From: JBCCMQ01 sp039026235
GTDB taxonomy: Bacteria > Pseudomonadota > Alphaproteobacteria > Rhodobacterales > Rhodobacteraceae
Reading direction: 5' to 3'
DNA: 64,000 bases
NCBI GenBank assembly: GCA_039026235.1
Contig: JBCCMQ010000004.1
Span: 124,001 to 188,000 of the forward strand
Below, one piece after another: positions 17,975 to 26,700 of the stretch; the first letter of the stretch is position 1, and each line of letters begins with the position of its first letter. Below the pieces are notes generated by a model. It did not search any database and had not been told where the DNA came from. It saw nothing but the letters and a program-made list of their open reading frames with translations. Made by a program: the position numbers and the translations under genes.

Positions 17975-18865
17975 TCACTCGGTGGGATCGGGGCCCTGCA
18001 GGCCGCCAAAGAAGTGGCGGGTGACATCCGTGAGAAGCTGGTCCTGGATCTGGAAGCGATTGGCGCGCACATGGCGGCCTTCGGCACGATCGATTTCGTC
18101 GGTCAGGTAGTCGGCCATATAGTCCTGCAACCAGAACCCGAGCTGGTAGCCCGCCGTCATGGGCACGCCGCGCTCGGCCAGTTCCACCCGCGTTCCGCCC
18201 TTGACCGGGGTAAAGCGGTATTGGGTGAGCGAGGTATCTTCACCCCCATCGGGGATCGACATCAGTTCAAAAGTCTCATCGGTCTCGGATAAGACAATGC
18301 CGAAGATGTCCACATCAAAGTCTTCGATACCATCCCCCTCAAGGGCCGGTACACTGTGCCGGATCCGGATCGGGAAAAGACCGTCTTCGGCGGCTGGTCC
18401 GCAGGTGACCTTGTCATCCTCGCGGCCCGGGTAAAGCGTGATCGCCGCCCGCAGCGCCTCGGGTGTCAGCGACGAACGGCGGACTGCCCGGGCCGTAAAA
18501 GGGCGCGCGACCCCAAGGCTCACAAGGTTCAGGATCTGTAGCGACAGCACTATGAAAAGCACCGCGCCCAAAATGCCAAGCCCAACCAAGCGCAGCGCAA
18601 GCCCCAGAAGCCCCACATCGGCGCCAATGGTCCCCGCAAACGCCAGCAGAACGGCCATGCATACCGACACTGTGACCGTCTCCATCCAGGCGGTGGGATA
18701 GCGAAGCGCGTGCAGAAGCGGCGGTACGACGGCCAAAGGCACCAGCGCCATGGCGGCCTGCCCTTTGAAGAACGCAATCAGGCCCACAACCAGGATCGGA
18801 ATAGCCACGGAGAAAACGATCAGACGCCTCAGGCGGAACAATCGGTAAAGGCAGATTTGAAGCAC
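17975..18865 (-). CDS. Membrane protein with C-terminal SRPBCC-like domain, unknown function
   Basis: 296 aa. Four to five hydrophobic segments lie in the first 120 residues (about 15-32, 36-52, 60-80, 85-118). The C-terminal 170 residues are soluble with a pattern (FELMSIPDGGEDTSLTQYRF, GTRVELAERG) like START/SRPBCC proteins that bind hydrophobic ligands; this is inference. The N-terminus is basic. It is divergent from the dehydratase gene with 184 bp between. Confidence 0.65.
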   Translation of the reverse strand: MLQICLYRLFRLRRLIVFSVAIPILVVGLIAFFKGQAAMALVPLAVVPPLLHALRYPTAWMETVTVSVCMAVLLAFAGTIGADVGLLGLALRLVGLGILGAVLFIVLSLQILNLVSLGVARPFTARAVRRSSLTPEALRAAITLYPGREDDKVTCGPAAEDGLFPIRIRHSVPALEGDGIEDFDVDIFGIVLSETDETFELMSIPDGGEDTSLTQYRFTPVKGGTRVELAERGVPMTAGYQLGFWLQDYMADYLTDEIDRAEGRHVRANRFQIQDQLLTDVTRHFFGGLQGPDPTE

Positions 18866-19049
18866 GCTGTGGGTCCCGAAAGTTGCGGTCGCGCCGCGAA
18901 TGCCACGACAATGCGCTCAAAATTGGGCAATCGTTCACATGCGGCCCGACCGGGGTGTCGGTTCTGCAACACCGCCGCGCGCGGACCCAGCGTTCGCGCC
19001 AGCGCCGCGTCGGTTGCCCCGCCCGCGCGCCGGCGCTTATATCGCGGGC

Positions 19050-20156
19050 ATGCGGATTTCCCGGATCAGCGTCTATACAACCGACCTGCCCTATGTGGAC
19101 GGCAGCTATGGCTGGGGCGCCGGAAACGCGATCTCGGTCGCCCGCGCGACCGTGGTTGTCGTCGATACCGCCTGCGGCTTGTCCGGCTGCGGTGAATTCA
19201 CGCCTTGCGGGGAAAACTACATGGTCGCCCATTCGGCCGGTGCCGCGGCGACAATTCAGGTGCTGGCGCCCCATGTCCTTGGGGCCGATCCGCGCGGGAC
19301 AGACGACATCGGCTGGCGCATGGACAAGGCAGTGCAGGGCCATGGGTATGGCAAGGCGCCCCTGATCGCGGCCTGCTACGACATCCTTGGCAAATCCTGC
19401 GATCTGCCGGTCTGGATGCTGCTTGGTGGCAAACTGACCGATGGCGCGCCCATGTACCGCGTGGCCCCGCAGCGAACCAAGGCCGAAACCGTGGCCGAAT
19501 TGGACCGTCACCGCGCCGCCGGTTACCGTCAGTTTCAGATCAAGGTGGGCGCCGACTGGCGCCAGGACATCGAGCGCATCCGCGCGATCGTGCCACTTCT
19601 GAAGTCCGGCGAGACGGCCATGGCCGATGCCAATCAAGGCTGGCGTCTGGACAATGCCATCCGCGTCGCCGAGGCCACGCGCGATCTGGATTACATCTTC
19701 GAGCAGCCGTGCCAGACCTATGAGGAATGCCTGCAGGTGCGCCCCCATGTGGCGCAGCCCATGAAGCTGGACGAATGCGTGACCGGGATGCGAGCAGCGC
19801 AGCGCATCGTCCACGATCGCGGGGCCGAGATCTGCTGTTTGAAGATCTCAAACCTGGGTGGTCTCACCAAGGCCAGACGGGTGCGCGATTTTCTGGTCGA
19901 GAACCGGATTCCGGTGGTGTCAGAGGACACCTGGGGGGGCGAGATCACATCGGCGACGGTAGCGCATTTTGCGGCTTCGACACCCGAAGAATATCTGGTC
20001 AACTCGACCGATCTGCACAATTATAACACCCGTTCGACCGGGATTGGCGGACCCCGCGTCAGCGACGGCAAGCTCTATGCCAACGACGCGCCGGGGCTGG
20101 GGGTCACCCCCGATTTCGACGCGCTTGGCGATCCGGTCGCCGTTTACGCGGCCTGA
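19050..20156 (+). CDS. Enolase-superfamily dehydratase/racemase (MR/MLE type; cis-3-hydroxyproline dehydratase-like)
   Basis: 368 aa. Mandelate racemase/muconate lactonising family: an N-terminal capping domain, then a TIM barrel with a K-x-K-type base in FQIKVGAD and metal ligands in MADANQGW, FEQPC and KLDECVTG. The N-terminal LPYVDGSYGWGAGN region resembles cis-3-hydroxy-L-proline dehydratases, which abstract an alpha proton and lose water. Substrate assignment is tentative; other amino-acid derivative racemases are possible. The start at 19050 fits family length. A small exported protein follows 67 bp downstream on the same strand. Confidence 0.82.
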   Translation: MRISRISVYTTDLPYVDGSYGWGAGNAISVARATVVVVDTACGLSGCGEFTPCGENYMVAHSAGAAATIQVLAPHVLGADPRGTDDIGWRMDKAVQGHGYGKAPLIAACYDILGKSCDLPVWMLLGGKLTDGAPMYRVAPQRTKAETVAELDRHRAAGYRQFQIKVGADWRQDIERIRAIVPLLKSGETAMADANQGWRLDNAIRVAEATRDLDYIFEQPCQTYEECLQVRPHVAQPMKLDECVTGMRAAQRIVHDRGAEICCLKISNLGGLTKARRVRDFLVENRIPVVSEDTWGGEITSATVAHFAASTPEEYLVNSTDLHNYNTRSTGIGGPRVSDGKLYANDAPGLGVTPDFDALGDPVAVYAA

Positions 20157-20223
20157 ACGGGACGCGTGGCCAGACCAATGCATGCCCCCCGCGAGGGAAG
20201 CCGTTTCTAGAGGAGATGTCGCG

Positions 20224-20760
20224 ATGCAAAGACCGCTTATTCTGGCCACTGGCCTTCTGGCGCTCACATTCGCTGGGCCGATCACGGCCGAAGCGCCGGT
20301 GCTTCAGTCGGATGCGCCGGTGATCTATCTGGCCGACAATCTGGGCGAGGCTGACCGGCTGGGGTGGTGCATTGATACCGTGGGCCGGGGGTTTGCCGAC
20401 ATCCTGCAAGCCCATTCCTGCAAGCCGTCACGCGGCCAGGTGCATGACACGCAGTATTCCTTTGACGCGGCCTCGGGACAGATCCGGTCGGCCGCCTTTG
20501 ACGGAAAATGCGTGTCCTTCAACAACCCCGATGATGACGAACGCCCCTTCGGGCTGCTGGATTGTCAGGACAGTGACCCGGCCCAGGCCTTTGTCTATGA
20601 CGCGGTCTCGATGGAGATCCGGATCGGCGCCGATCCAGCGGTCTGCATGGTGGTCGCGCCCGAATTTGGCAGCGCCGGGCCGTTTCAGTCGCGCATTCTG
20701 AACGCCGCTGAATGCGCCAGCGTGGAAGAGGCGCGCAAGCAGTGGATCATCAAGAACTGA
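20224..20760 (+). CDS. Exported hypothetical protein, ricin-B-lectin-like
   Basis: 178 aa. The signal peptide (RPLILATGLLALTFAGPITAEA, about 3-24) precedes a Cys-containing domain with repeated patterns such as GKCVSFNN..GLLDCQ and AVCMVVAP, suggestive of a ricin-type beta-trefoil lectin fold. AGAGGAG precedes the ATG. It shares a strand with the dehydratase and converges with nuoA. Function not known. Confidence 0.7.
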   Translation: MQRPLILATGLLALTFAGPITAEAPVLQSDAPVIYLADNLGEADRLGWCIDTVGRGFADILQAHSCKPSRGQVHDTQYSFDAASGQIRSAAFDGKCVSFNNPDDDERPFGLLDCQDSDPAQAFVYDAVSMEIRIGADPAVCMVVAPEFGSAGPFQSRILNAAECASVEEARKQWIIKN

Positions 20761-20812
20761 TTGCTGGTTCAGACTTCACCGGGGTGGCGACGACAGAAGG
20801 ACCGCGCGGCGG

Positions 20813-21178
20813 CTATTCCCACTCAAGGGCGCCCTTTTTCCATTCGTAGGCGAAGCCAATAGTCAAGACGCCAAGGAACACCATCATCGACCAAAAGGCC
20901 ACATCCGACAGCCCCCCGAAGGCCACCGCCCAAGGGAACAGGAACGCGATTTCCAGATCGAAGATGATGAAAAGGATCGAGACGAGGTAGAACCGCACGT
21001 CAAACTTCATGCGCGCATCGTCAAAGGCGTTAAAGCCGCATTCATAGGCGCTGACTTTCTCGGGATCGGGATTGCGTACGGCGAGAACCGCCGCCGCAAG
21101 GATCAGGACCAGCCCCAGGCCAATGGCCAGACCCAGAAAAATCAGGATCGGAAGGTATTCGCGCAGCAACTCGTCCAC
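20813..21178 (-). CDS. nuoA: NADH-quinone oxidoreductase subunit A
   Basis: 121 aa, three membrane helices with the conserved YECGF motif and FYLVSILFIIFDLE, diagnostic for NuoA/Nqo7 of respiratory complex I. The start is GTG at 21178, with GAAGGAAAG upstream. Unusually, nuoB does not follow: the next gene downstream is on the opposite strand. So the rest of complex I must be elsewhere, or this is a second copy. Confidence 0.96.
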   Translation of the reverse strand: MDELLREYLPILIFLGLAIGLGLVLILAAAVLAVRNPDPEKVSAYECGFNAFDDARMKFDVRFYLVSILFIIFDLEIAFLFPWAVAFGGLSDVAFWSMMVFLGVLTIGFAYEWKKGALEWE

Positions 21179-21274
21179 AGGGGCTTTCCTTCGCCAGCGG
21201 GTACGGAAGCGTTATCGCCGACCGTCATTCCGCGGTCAACCTTGGGGTCGAAAGGGCGCCGAAAGATCGCGCGA

Positions 21275-21490
21275 TCAGTTCGTGGGGACGTTGGCGCCCA
21301 CGACTGCGCCAGCGACGGCACCCGCAGCCGTTGTGGCCACCTTGCCCTTGCCTTCACCAAAGACGCTGCCTGCGGCCGCGCCCACCGCCGCTCCGGTCGC
21401 GGCATTGAAGCCCTGGTCCTGCGTGCAGGCCGACAACGCCGTGCCAATGGCAACGGCCAGCGCTAGGGAAAGGGACGCTCGCATTTTCAT
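21275..21490 (-). CDS. Small glycine-zipper lipoprotein
   Basis: 71 aa. A lipobox (ALSAC, Cys near 22) follows a hydrophobic signal, then a Gly/Ala zipper (AATGAAVGAAAGSVFGEGKG), as in small outer-membrane lipoproteins of the glycine-zipper group. Probably envelope stability; unproven. An alternative Met lies two codons in. Located 96 bp upstream of nuoA on the same strand. Confidence 0.8.
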   Translation of the reverse strand: MKMRASLSLALAVAIGTALSACTQDQGFNAATGAAVGAAAGSVFGEGKGKVATTAAGAVAGAVVGANVPTN

Positions 21491-21623
21491 AACTCTCGCT
21501 CGCCTTTGTGATTATGGTTCTTGCTTGCCCGCCAGTTTAGCAGCCGCACCGCGCCTTGGCACGCGCCGGGAACCGTGCAAGGCGAAATCTTGCCGTTTTA
21601 AGCTTGGTTGTAGGCGGCGGGAC

Positions 21624-22406
21624 CTAGCGCTTCCAGCTGGGCGGGCGTTTGGCAAAGAAGGCTTCGATCCCTTCTGCCGCCTCGTCGCTTTCCCAGCGGG
21701 CGACCAAAGCATCGAGCGTGGCGTCGATGGTCGCAGGGTCCGGCGCCCCACCAAGGCGGCGCAGTAGCGATTTTGCATCCGCCACGGCACCGGGGGCGCA
21801 AGCCAAATAGGGCGCGACCTCTTCCGCGACAGCCGCTGCCAGCGCCTCGGGCAGGGCGGTGCGCGCCAGAAGTCCCAGACGCACAGCCTCGTCCGCACCA
21901 AAGATCCGTCCGGACATGAACACCTGGCGCGCCATTCCGGGTCCAAGTCGCGCCACCACATAGGGCCCGATGGTGGCCGGGATCAGGCCGAGGCGGGTCT
22001 CGGTCAGGCCCAATTTCGCGTGGACGGCGCCAATGGCCACATCGCAGACAGAAATCAGCCCGACACCGCCGCCATAGGCAGGGCCGTTGATCTGACCGAT
22101 CAGCGGCTTGGGAAGCGCATCCAGCGCCCCGAGCATATCGGCCAGGCGGCGCGCCTCTGCCCGCCGTCCGGCCGCGTCGGCACGGGCGCTGGCTTGCATC
22201 CATGCCAGATCGCCGCCGGCGCAAAAACTCTGCCCCTGACCCGTCAGCACCACGACGCGCACGGCGTCATCAGCCCCGAGAAGAGCCGCGGCATGGCTCA
22301 GCTCGTCGATCATCGCGCCTGACAGGGCGTTGTGCTTTTCAGGGCGGGCCAGTGTGAGTGTCGCGACACCCCGGTCGTCGTGTTCAAGCGATAAAGTCTC
22401 AAACAT
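21624..22406 (-). CDS. liuC: Methylglutaconyl-CoA hydratase (crotonase family)
   Basis: 260 aa, crotonase fold with SFCAGGDLAWM oxyanion-hole loop and YGGGVGLISVCDVAIG. Within a leucine-degradation operon this is expected to hydrate 3-methylglutaconyl-CoA to HMG-CoA. Its start overlaps the liuE stop by 8 bp, showing translational coupling, and it is the last gene of the operon. The name rests largely on context, since crotonases are alike in sequence. Confidence 0.87.
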   Translation of the reverse strand: MFETLSLEHDDRGVATLTLARPEKHNALSGAMIDELSHAAALLGADDAVRVVVLTGQGQSFCAGGDLAWMQASARADAAGRRAEARRLADMLGALDALPKPLIGQINGPAYGGGVGLISVCDVAIGAVHAKLGLTETRLGLIPATIGPYVVARLGPGMARQVFMSGRIFGADEAVRLGLLARTALPEALAAAVAEEVAPYLACAPGAVADAKSLLRRLGGAPDPATIDATLDALVARWESDEAAEGIEAFFAKRPPSWKR

Positions 22407-23262
22407 TTACACCGTCCTTCAGACCGCGTGCAAAGGCGGCGGCGCGCTTGAGTACCGGGTGGTCCAACCCGGTCTGCCATCCGTTCGCGTCCAGATAGGC
22501 TGCGACGGCCTCGGTCGCGACGTTCCCGGCCGCCCCGGGCGCGAAAGGGCACCCGCCAAGCCCGCCGGCGGCGGCATCGAAGACACGTATACCGTGGTCG
22601 AGCGCGACGGCGATATTGTCCAGCGCCCTGCCCGCGGTGTCGTGAAAATGCCCGGCCAGTATATCGGCGGGCACGGCGGAGATGACGGCGCCCAGCATGC
22701 GGTCGATCTGATCCGGGGTGCCGCGCCCAAGGGTGTCGCCAAGCGACACCTCATAGCAACCTGCGGACCTCAGGCGCGCCGCCACATCGGCAACACGTTC
22801 TGGCGGTGTCAGGCCGTCATAGGGGCATTCCACCACACAAGAGACATAGCCCCGAACCGGCAACTCTGCCGTCCGGGCCGCATCGATGACCGAGGCGAAA
22901 CGCCGAAAACTTTCATCGACCGAACAGTTGATATTGGCCTGGCTGAAGCCTTCGGACGCGCTGGCAAAGACCGCCACTTCGTCAGCTCGGGCCGCGACTG
23001 CGTCCTCAAGCCCGCGCAGATTGGGTGTGAGAGCTGCATATGACACGCCGCCCGCCCTGCGGATACCGGCCAACACGGCCCCCGACCCGGCCATTTGCGG
23101 CACCCTCTTCGGGTCGACGAAACTGGCGGCCTCGATCCGTCGAAAGCCGGCGGATGACAAGAGATCGACAAAAGCGATCTTCTGGTCGACCGAGATCGGA
23201 CCGGGTTCGTTCTGGAGCCCGTCCCTTGGCCCCACCTCAACAATCTCGACCCGGCCGCTCAC
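22399..23262 (-). CDS. liuE: Hydroxymethylglutaryl-CoA lyase
   Basis: 287 aa from a GTG at 23262. The N-terminal VEVGPRDGLQNE and C-terminal GLGGCPFAPGAAGN loop (catalytic Cys) are HMG-CoA lyase signatures; HFHDT gives metal-binding His residues. It cleaves HMG-CoA to acetoacetate and acetyl-CoA, the last step of leucine breakdown. The GTG overlaps the TGA of the upstream GST gene (GTGA), which supports this start over the longer frame to 23370. Confidence 0.93.
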   Translation of the reverse strand: MSGRVEIVEVGPRDGLQNEPGPISVDQKIAFVDLLSSAGFRRIEAASFVDPKRVPQMAGSGAVLAGIRRAGGVSYAALTPNLRGLEDAVAARADEVAVFASASEGFSQANINCSVDESFRRFASVIDAARTAELPVRGYVSCVVECPYDGLTPPERVADVAARLRSAGCYEVSLGDTLGRGTPDQIDRMLGAVISAVPADILAGHFHDTAGRALDNIAVALDHGIRVFDAAAGGLGGCPFAPGAAGNVATEAVAAYLDANGWQTGLDHPVLKRAAAFARGLKDGVNV

Positions 23263-23921
23263 CGCTGCTCTTCCCAGGCCGGGTAAAACTCGCGCAGATA
23301 AAGAAGCTGATCGTCCGCCCCGGGCAGCGCCGCCCTGAATGCCGGGCGGTCCGAGATCTGGCCATACCACTCTGTCAGCGTCGGAAAGGGATCCAGGTGG
23401 ACGAAATGGCGCGCCATATAGACGGCCTGACCTACGGAAATATCGGCCGCGGAAAACCCCGATGGCAAAAGGTAGCCGGCGCCGTCCAGCCGGTGTTCGA
23501 TCGCCTCAAAGCACTTCTCAAGCCGCCGGGCTTCGATCTTCATGACCGTGGGGCTGCGCATCCAGTCCTTGTAAAGCACCACATGCTGCTGGGTCAGCGC
23601 CGCCGCATGCTGGCTGACGGTTTCGGCGAAATGCACCCAGACCAGCCAGTCGGCGCGTTCGGGATCGCCGGCCAGGCGACCGAGGCCCGCCTCGGGATGC
23701 CTTTCACAAAGGTATTCGGTGATCGCGCCGGATTCGAAAAGCGTCTGCCCGTCAATCTCCAGCGCCGGCACCCGTCCGGCCGGGTGTTTGTCCAGATAAT
23801 CCGCATCGCGCAGCGATTTGTCGAAAGCCCGCCGCTGAACCTCGAAGGGTGCGCCCAGCTCGTGAAGCAGCCAGAGCGTGCGCATCGATCGCGTCTGGTG
23901 CGCATGATAAAGCAGGATCAT
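23259..23921 (-). CDS. Glutathione S-transferase family protein in the liu operon
   Basis: 220 aa. N-terminal thioredoxin-like domain with RVPALEIDG and the glutathione-binding ESGAI motif, then an all-helical C-terminal domain (FSAADISVG). It overlaps liuD by 4 bp (ATGA) and liuE by 4 bp, so it is expressed with leucine catabolism. Its role there is unclear; it may detoxify reactive acyl-CoA or enal intermediates, which is inference. Confidence 0.88.
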   Translation of the reverse strand: MILLYHAHQTRSMRTLWLLHELGAPFEVQRRAFDKSLRDADYLDKHPAGRVPALEIDGQTLFESGAITEYLCERHPEAGLGRLAGDPERADWLVWVHFAETVSQHAAALTQQHVVLYKDWMRSPTVMKIEARRLEKCFEAIEHRLDGAGYLLPSGFSAADISVGQAVYMARHFVHLDPFPTLTEWYGQISDRPAFRAALPGADDQLLYLREFYPAWEEQR

Positions 23922-25873
23922 TCCACCGCCTCGGCCATGACAATCACCGGGGCACCGGCCTCGACCTGCGATCCGGCACCGACCATCACCTTGGCGACCG
24001 TGCCGGGTGTCCGCGCGGTCAACGTGTGTTCCATCTTCATGGCCTCAATGGTGGCGAGCGGCGTGCCTTCGGCGACCTCCGCACCCTCGGCCACGAAAAC
24101 CTGGGTGACACGGCCCGGCATCGGCGCCCGGACCGAGGCGTCGGACGCAGCGTCCTCTGCCGTTCTGTCCAACGGATCGATTACGCTAAATTCGTAGGCA
24201 TTTCCCCAGAAAACGGTCACGGCATCGCCGCATCGGTGCATGCGCGCCCCGGTCGGCGCGCCGTCGACGACCCAGTCGTCGCCTATGCGATGCAGCTCAT
24301 GGAGTGCGCCGTCCACTTCGGTCAGAAAGCGGTCAGGTGCCAGCGTCGTGACGGCCACCGAAATGGTACCCGCTCCAAGGCCCAGAACAACGCTTTGCGC
24401 AATCGGGGACCAAAGGGCAAACCCGGCGTGGGCAGGCGGCGCCCGGTCAAGGCCCATGGCCGACAGGGCGGCCAGAGACCGGCTGCGCGTACAGGGCACG
24501 GGCGGTGGGGCAAGGTCTTTCAGATGCCGGTCGATAAGGCCGGTGTCGAGCATTTCCTCCGCGAAATCCGGGACCCGCAGAAGCCGACGCAGAAAGGTAT
24601 GATTGGTGGCACAACCCGCCACCTCGGTCCGCGCCAGGCCGCGCTGCAGGGACGCCACGGCCGCCTTACGATCAGGTCCGGCGGCAATCAGCTTGGCAAT
24701 CATCGGGTCGTAGTGGGGGGTGATCACATCGCCGGTCCGCACTCCGGTGTCAGCCCGTAGTCCGGCGGGAAACGCCACATGGCTCAGCCGCCCGGTGGCC
24801 GGCAAAAACCCTGCCGGCACATCTTCGGCATAAAGGCGCGCTTCAACCGCATGGCCGCTCAGCCGGATCTGATCCTGGGCCAGCGGTATCGCCTCACCCC
24901 GGGCCAGCCGAAGCTGCCATTCCACCAGATCGACGCCGGTGACGGCCTCGGTCACCGGATGCTCGACCTGCAGGCGGGTGTTCATCTCCATGAAGTAATA
25001 GCGGTCGGGTCTCAGCCCGTCGCGGGCATCGGCAATAAACTCGACCGTACCGGCACTGCGGTAGCCGATGGCCTCGGCCGCCCGTACCGCGGCCCCCGTC
25101 ATGGCAAGGCGCATCTCATCAGTCATCCCCGGTGCCGGGGCCTCTTCGATTACCTTCTGGTGGCGCCGTTGCAACGAACAGTCGCGCTCAAAAAGGTGCA
25201 CCGCTTTCGCGCCGTCGCCAAATATCTGGACCTCGATATGACGGGGCGTGTCGATCCATTTCTCGATCAGGACATCGCCGTTGCCAAAGGCTGCTTGCGC
25301 CTCGGCGCGCGCGCCCGCCAGCGCGGCCGCGAAAGCGTCCGGGTTCATCACCCGGCGCATGCCCTTGCCCCCGCCGCCGGCCACGGCCTTGATCAGAACC
25401 GGATATCCCACATCATCGGCCGCCCGCGCCAGGCGCGCATCGCTCTGATCGGCCCCGTGATAGCCCGGGACAACCGGCACGCCGGCCTGTTCCATCAGAG
25501 CCTTGGCCGCATCTTTCAGACCCATGGCACGAACCGCATCCGCCGAGGGACCCACGAAGACCAGCCCGGCTGCGGCGCAATCGGCCACGAATTCCGGGTT
25601 CTCGGACAGAAACCCGTATCCGGGATGGACCGCGCCGGCGCCGCTCGCCTTCGCGGCGGCAATGATCGCAGCTCCGTTTAAATAGCTCTCGGACGGTGCG
25701 GCACCACCGATGGGCACCGCATGATCGGCCAGCTCCACATGTAATGCCCCCGCATCCGCCTCGGAATAGACCGCCACCGCGCGCAGCCCCATGGCCCGTG
25801 CCGTCCGGATGATCCTGCAGGCAATCTCGCCCCGATTGGCAATCAGAACCCCGTCAAACACACTCACCACCAC
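23918..25873 (-). CDS. liuD: Methylcrotonyl-CoA carboxylase alpha subunit (biotin carboxylase/BCCP)
   Basis: 651 aa. Biotin carboxylase domain (1-445; IANRGEIACRI, GGGGKGMR, MEMNTRLQVEH), a middle BT domain, and a C-terminal biotinyl domain with EAMKMEH carrying the biotinylated Lys. With LiuB it carboxylates 3-methylcrotonyl-CoA using ATP and bicarbonate. The assignment to leucine rather than propionate or geranyl substrates follows from the operon. Its start overlaps the preceding membrane-protein gene by 10 bp. Confidence 0.93.
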   Translation of the reverse strand: MVVSVFDGVLIANRGEIACRIIRTARAMGLRAVAVYSEADAGALHVELADHAVPIGGAAPSESYLNGAAIIAAAKASGAGAVHPGYGFLSENPEFVADCAAAGLVFVGPSADAVRAMGLKDAAKALMEQAGVPVVPGYHGADQSDARLARAADDVGYPVLIKAVAGGGGKGMRRVMNPDAFAAALAGARAEAQAAFGNGDVLIEKWIDTPRHIEVQIFGDGAKAVHLFERDCSLQRRHQKVIEEAPAPGMTDEMRLAMTGAAVRAAEAIGYRSAGTVEFIADARDGLRPDRYYFMEMNTRLQVEHPVTEAVTGVDLVEWQLRLARGEAIPLAQDQIRLSGHAVEARLYAEDVPAGFLPATGRLSHVAFPAGLRADTGVRTGDVITPHYDPMIAKLIAAGPDRKAAVASLQRGLARTEVAGCATNHTFLRRLLRVPDFAEEMLDTGLIDRHLKDLAPPPVPCTRSRSLAALSAMGLDRAPPAHAGFALWSPIAQSVVLGLGAGTISVAVTTLAPDRFLTEVDGALHELHRIGDDWVVDGAPTGARMHRCGDAVTVFWGNAYEFSVIDPLDRTAEDAASDASVRAPMPGRVTQVFVAEGAEVAEGTPLATIEAMKMEHTLTARTPGTVAKVMVGAGSQVEAGAPVIVMAEAVE

Positions 25874-26547
25874 GACCCGCTCTTGCCATCGCTTAGATGG
25901 CGCTCGACGTGCTCGGGCAAGGGCCAGGCCTCATAGTCCACGCCACTAAGGCGCCCCGGCGGCCCGCCCCGCCAGGCGTGGCGATAAAGATCCTTGTGCA
26001 GGACCACCTCCACCCGTTCCAATGCGCTGTCGACCCGTGCCTTGGTGTCCTCGATCCGGTCTTCCAACTGGACCGCATCGCTCTTGCCGCGCAGCCAGTC
26101 CGGGCGCGCCAGATTTCCGAAGACGGCCCGCCCGGCCTGCAGCGCGATCAGCAGGACAATGTTCGCCACAAGTGCCGAAATCATGCCCGCGACGCCCTGC
26201 AGCCCCAGATCCCAGGAGAACCAGCCCCAGCCCTTTTTCTCAGACTTCTCAGCCAGTTGTTGGCGCGCGGCCTCGAACTCCCGGGCAAAAGCCTCGCGGA
26301 ACTGGCGGGCAAAAGCGCGGCGCGAGAAATCCGACCGCCCGGCCCAGATCTTCAGGGCGGGCCGCACGAAAAGCCCGCCGCGCGAACGCTCCACGAACTC
26401 CTCGAAATCGAAGATGAAGAAGTAATCCTCCGCATCCGGGCTGTTGTGGATCATGTACACGGGGATCTGCACCGCGCGCCCGATGGTCGGCAGCGTCATC
26501 GCCGGCAGTTGATCCCTCAGCCAGCCCAAATCGACGGGGGATTTCAT
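25864..26547 (-). CDS. Conserved hypothetical membrane protein within the liu operon
   Basis: 227 aa, function unknown. Soluble N-terminus with FFIFDFEEFVERSRGG, a charged helical region, one likely membrane segment near 130-155 (GVAGMISALVANIVLLIALQAG), then a coiled-coil-like tail and an aromatic C-terminus. The start at 26547 is preceded by a hairpin-rich spacer after liuB; the frame to 26661 runs into that spacer. It overlaps liuD by 10 bp, so co-expression with leucine catabolism is firm while its role is not. Confidence 0.78.
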   Translation of the reverse strand: MKSPVDLGWLRDQLPAMTLPTIGRAVQIPVYMIHNSPDAEDYFFIFDFEEFVERSRGGLFVRPALKIWAGRSDFSRRAFARQFREAFAREFEAARQQLAEKSEKKGWGWFSWDLGLQGVAGMISALVANIVLLIALQAGRAVFGNLARPDWLRGKSDAVQLEDRIEDTKARVDSALERVEVVLHKDLYRHAWRGGPPGRLSGVDYEAWPLPEHVERHLSDGKSGSWW

Positions 26548-26620
26548 CGCCGCCTCTGCCTGGGACGCGTGCAAGCGGGCACCTGACTTCTTTGGTCCCG
26601 AAATACTCCCGCCGGAGGCG

Positions 26621-26698
26621 CACCGCGGCATCGCCGCGGTGCCCGGCCCAACCCGGGCCAAGCCCGCGAGGGCGCGGGCCCGGGGCGGGAGCGCCCCG
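26621..26698. repeat. Cluster of four hairpins downstream of liuB
   Basis: Four successive GC-rich stem-loops: 26621-26629/26633-26641, 26641-26646/26653-26658, 26662-26668/26673-26679 and 26681-26687/26692-26698. They fill the 153-bp spacer between liuB and the next gene, without T-runs. They look like an intercistronic mRNA-stability or extragenic palindromic element. Confidence 0.8.
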
Positions 26699-26700
26699 TC

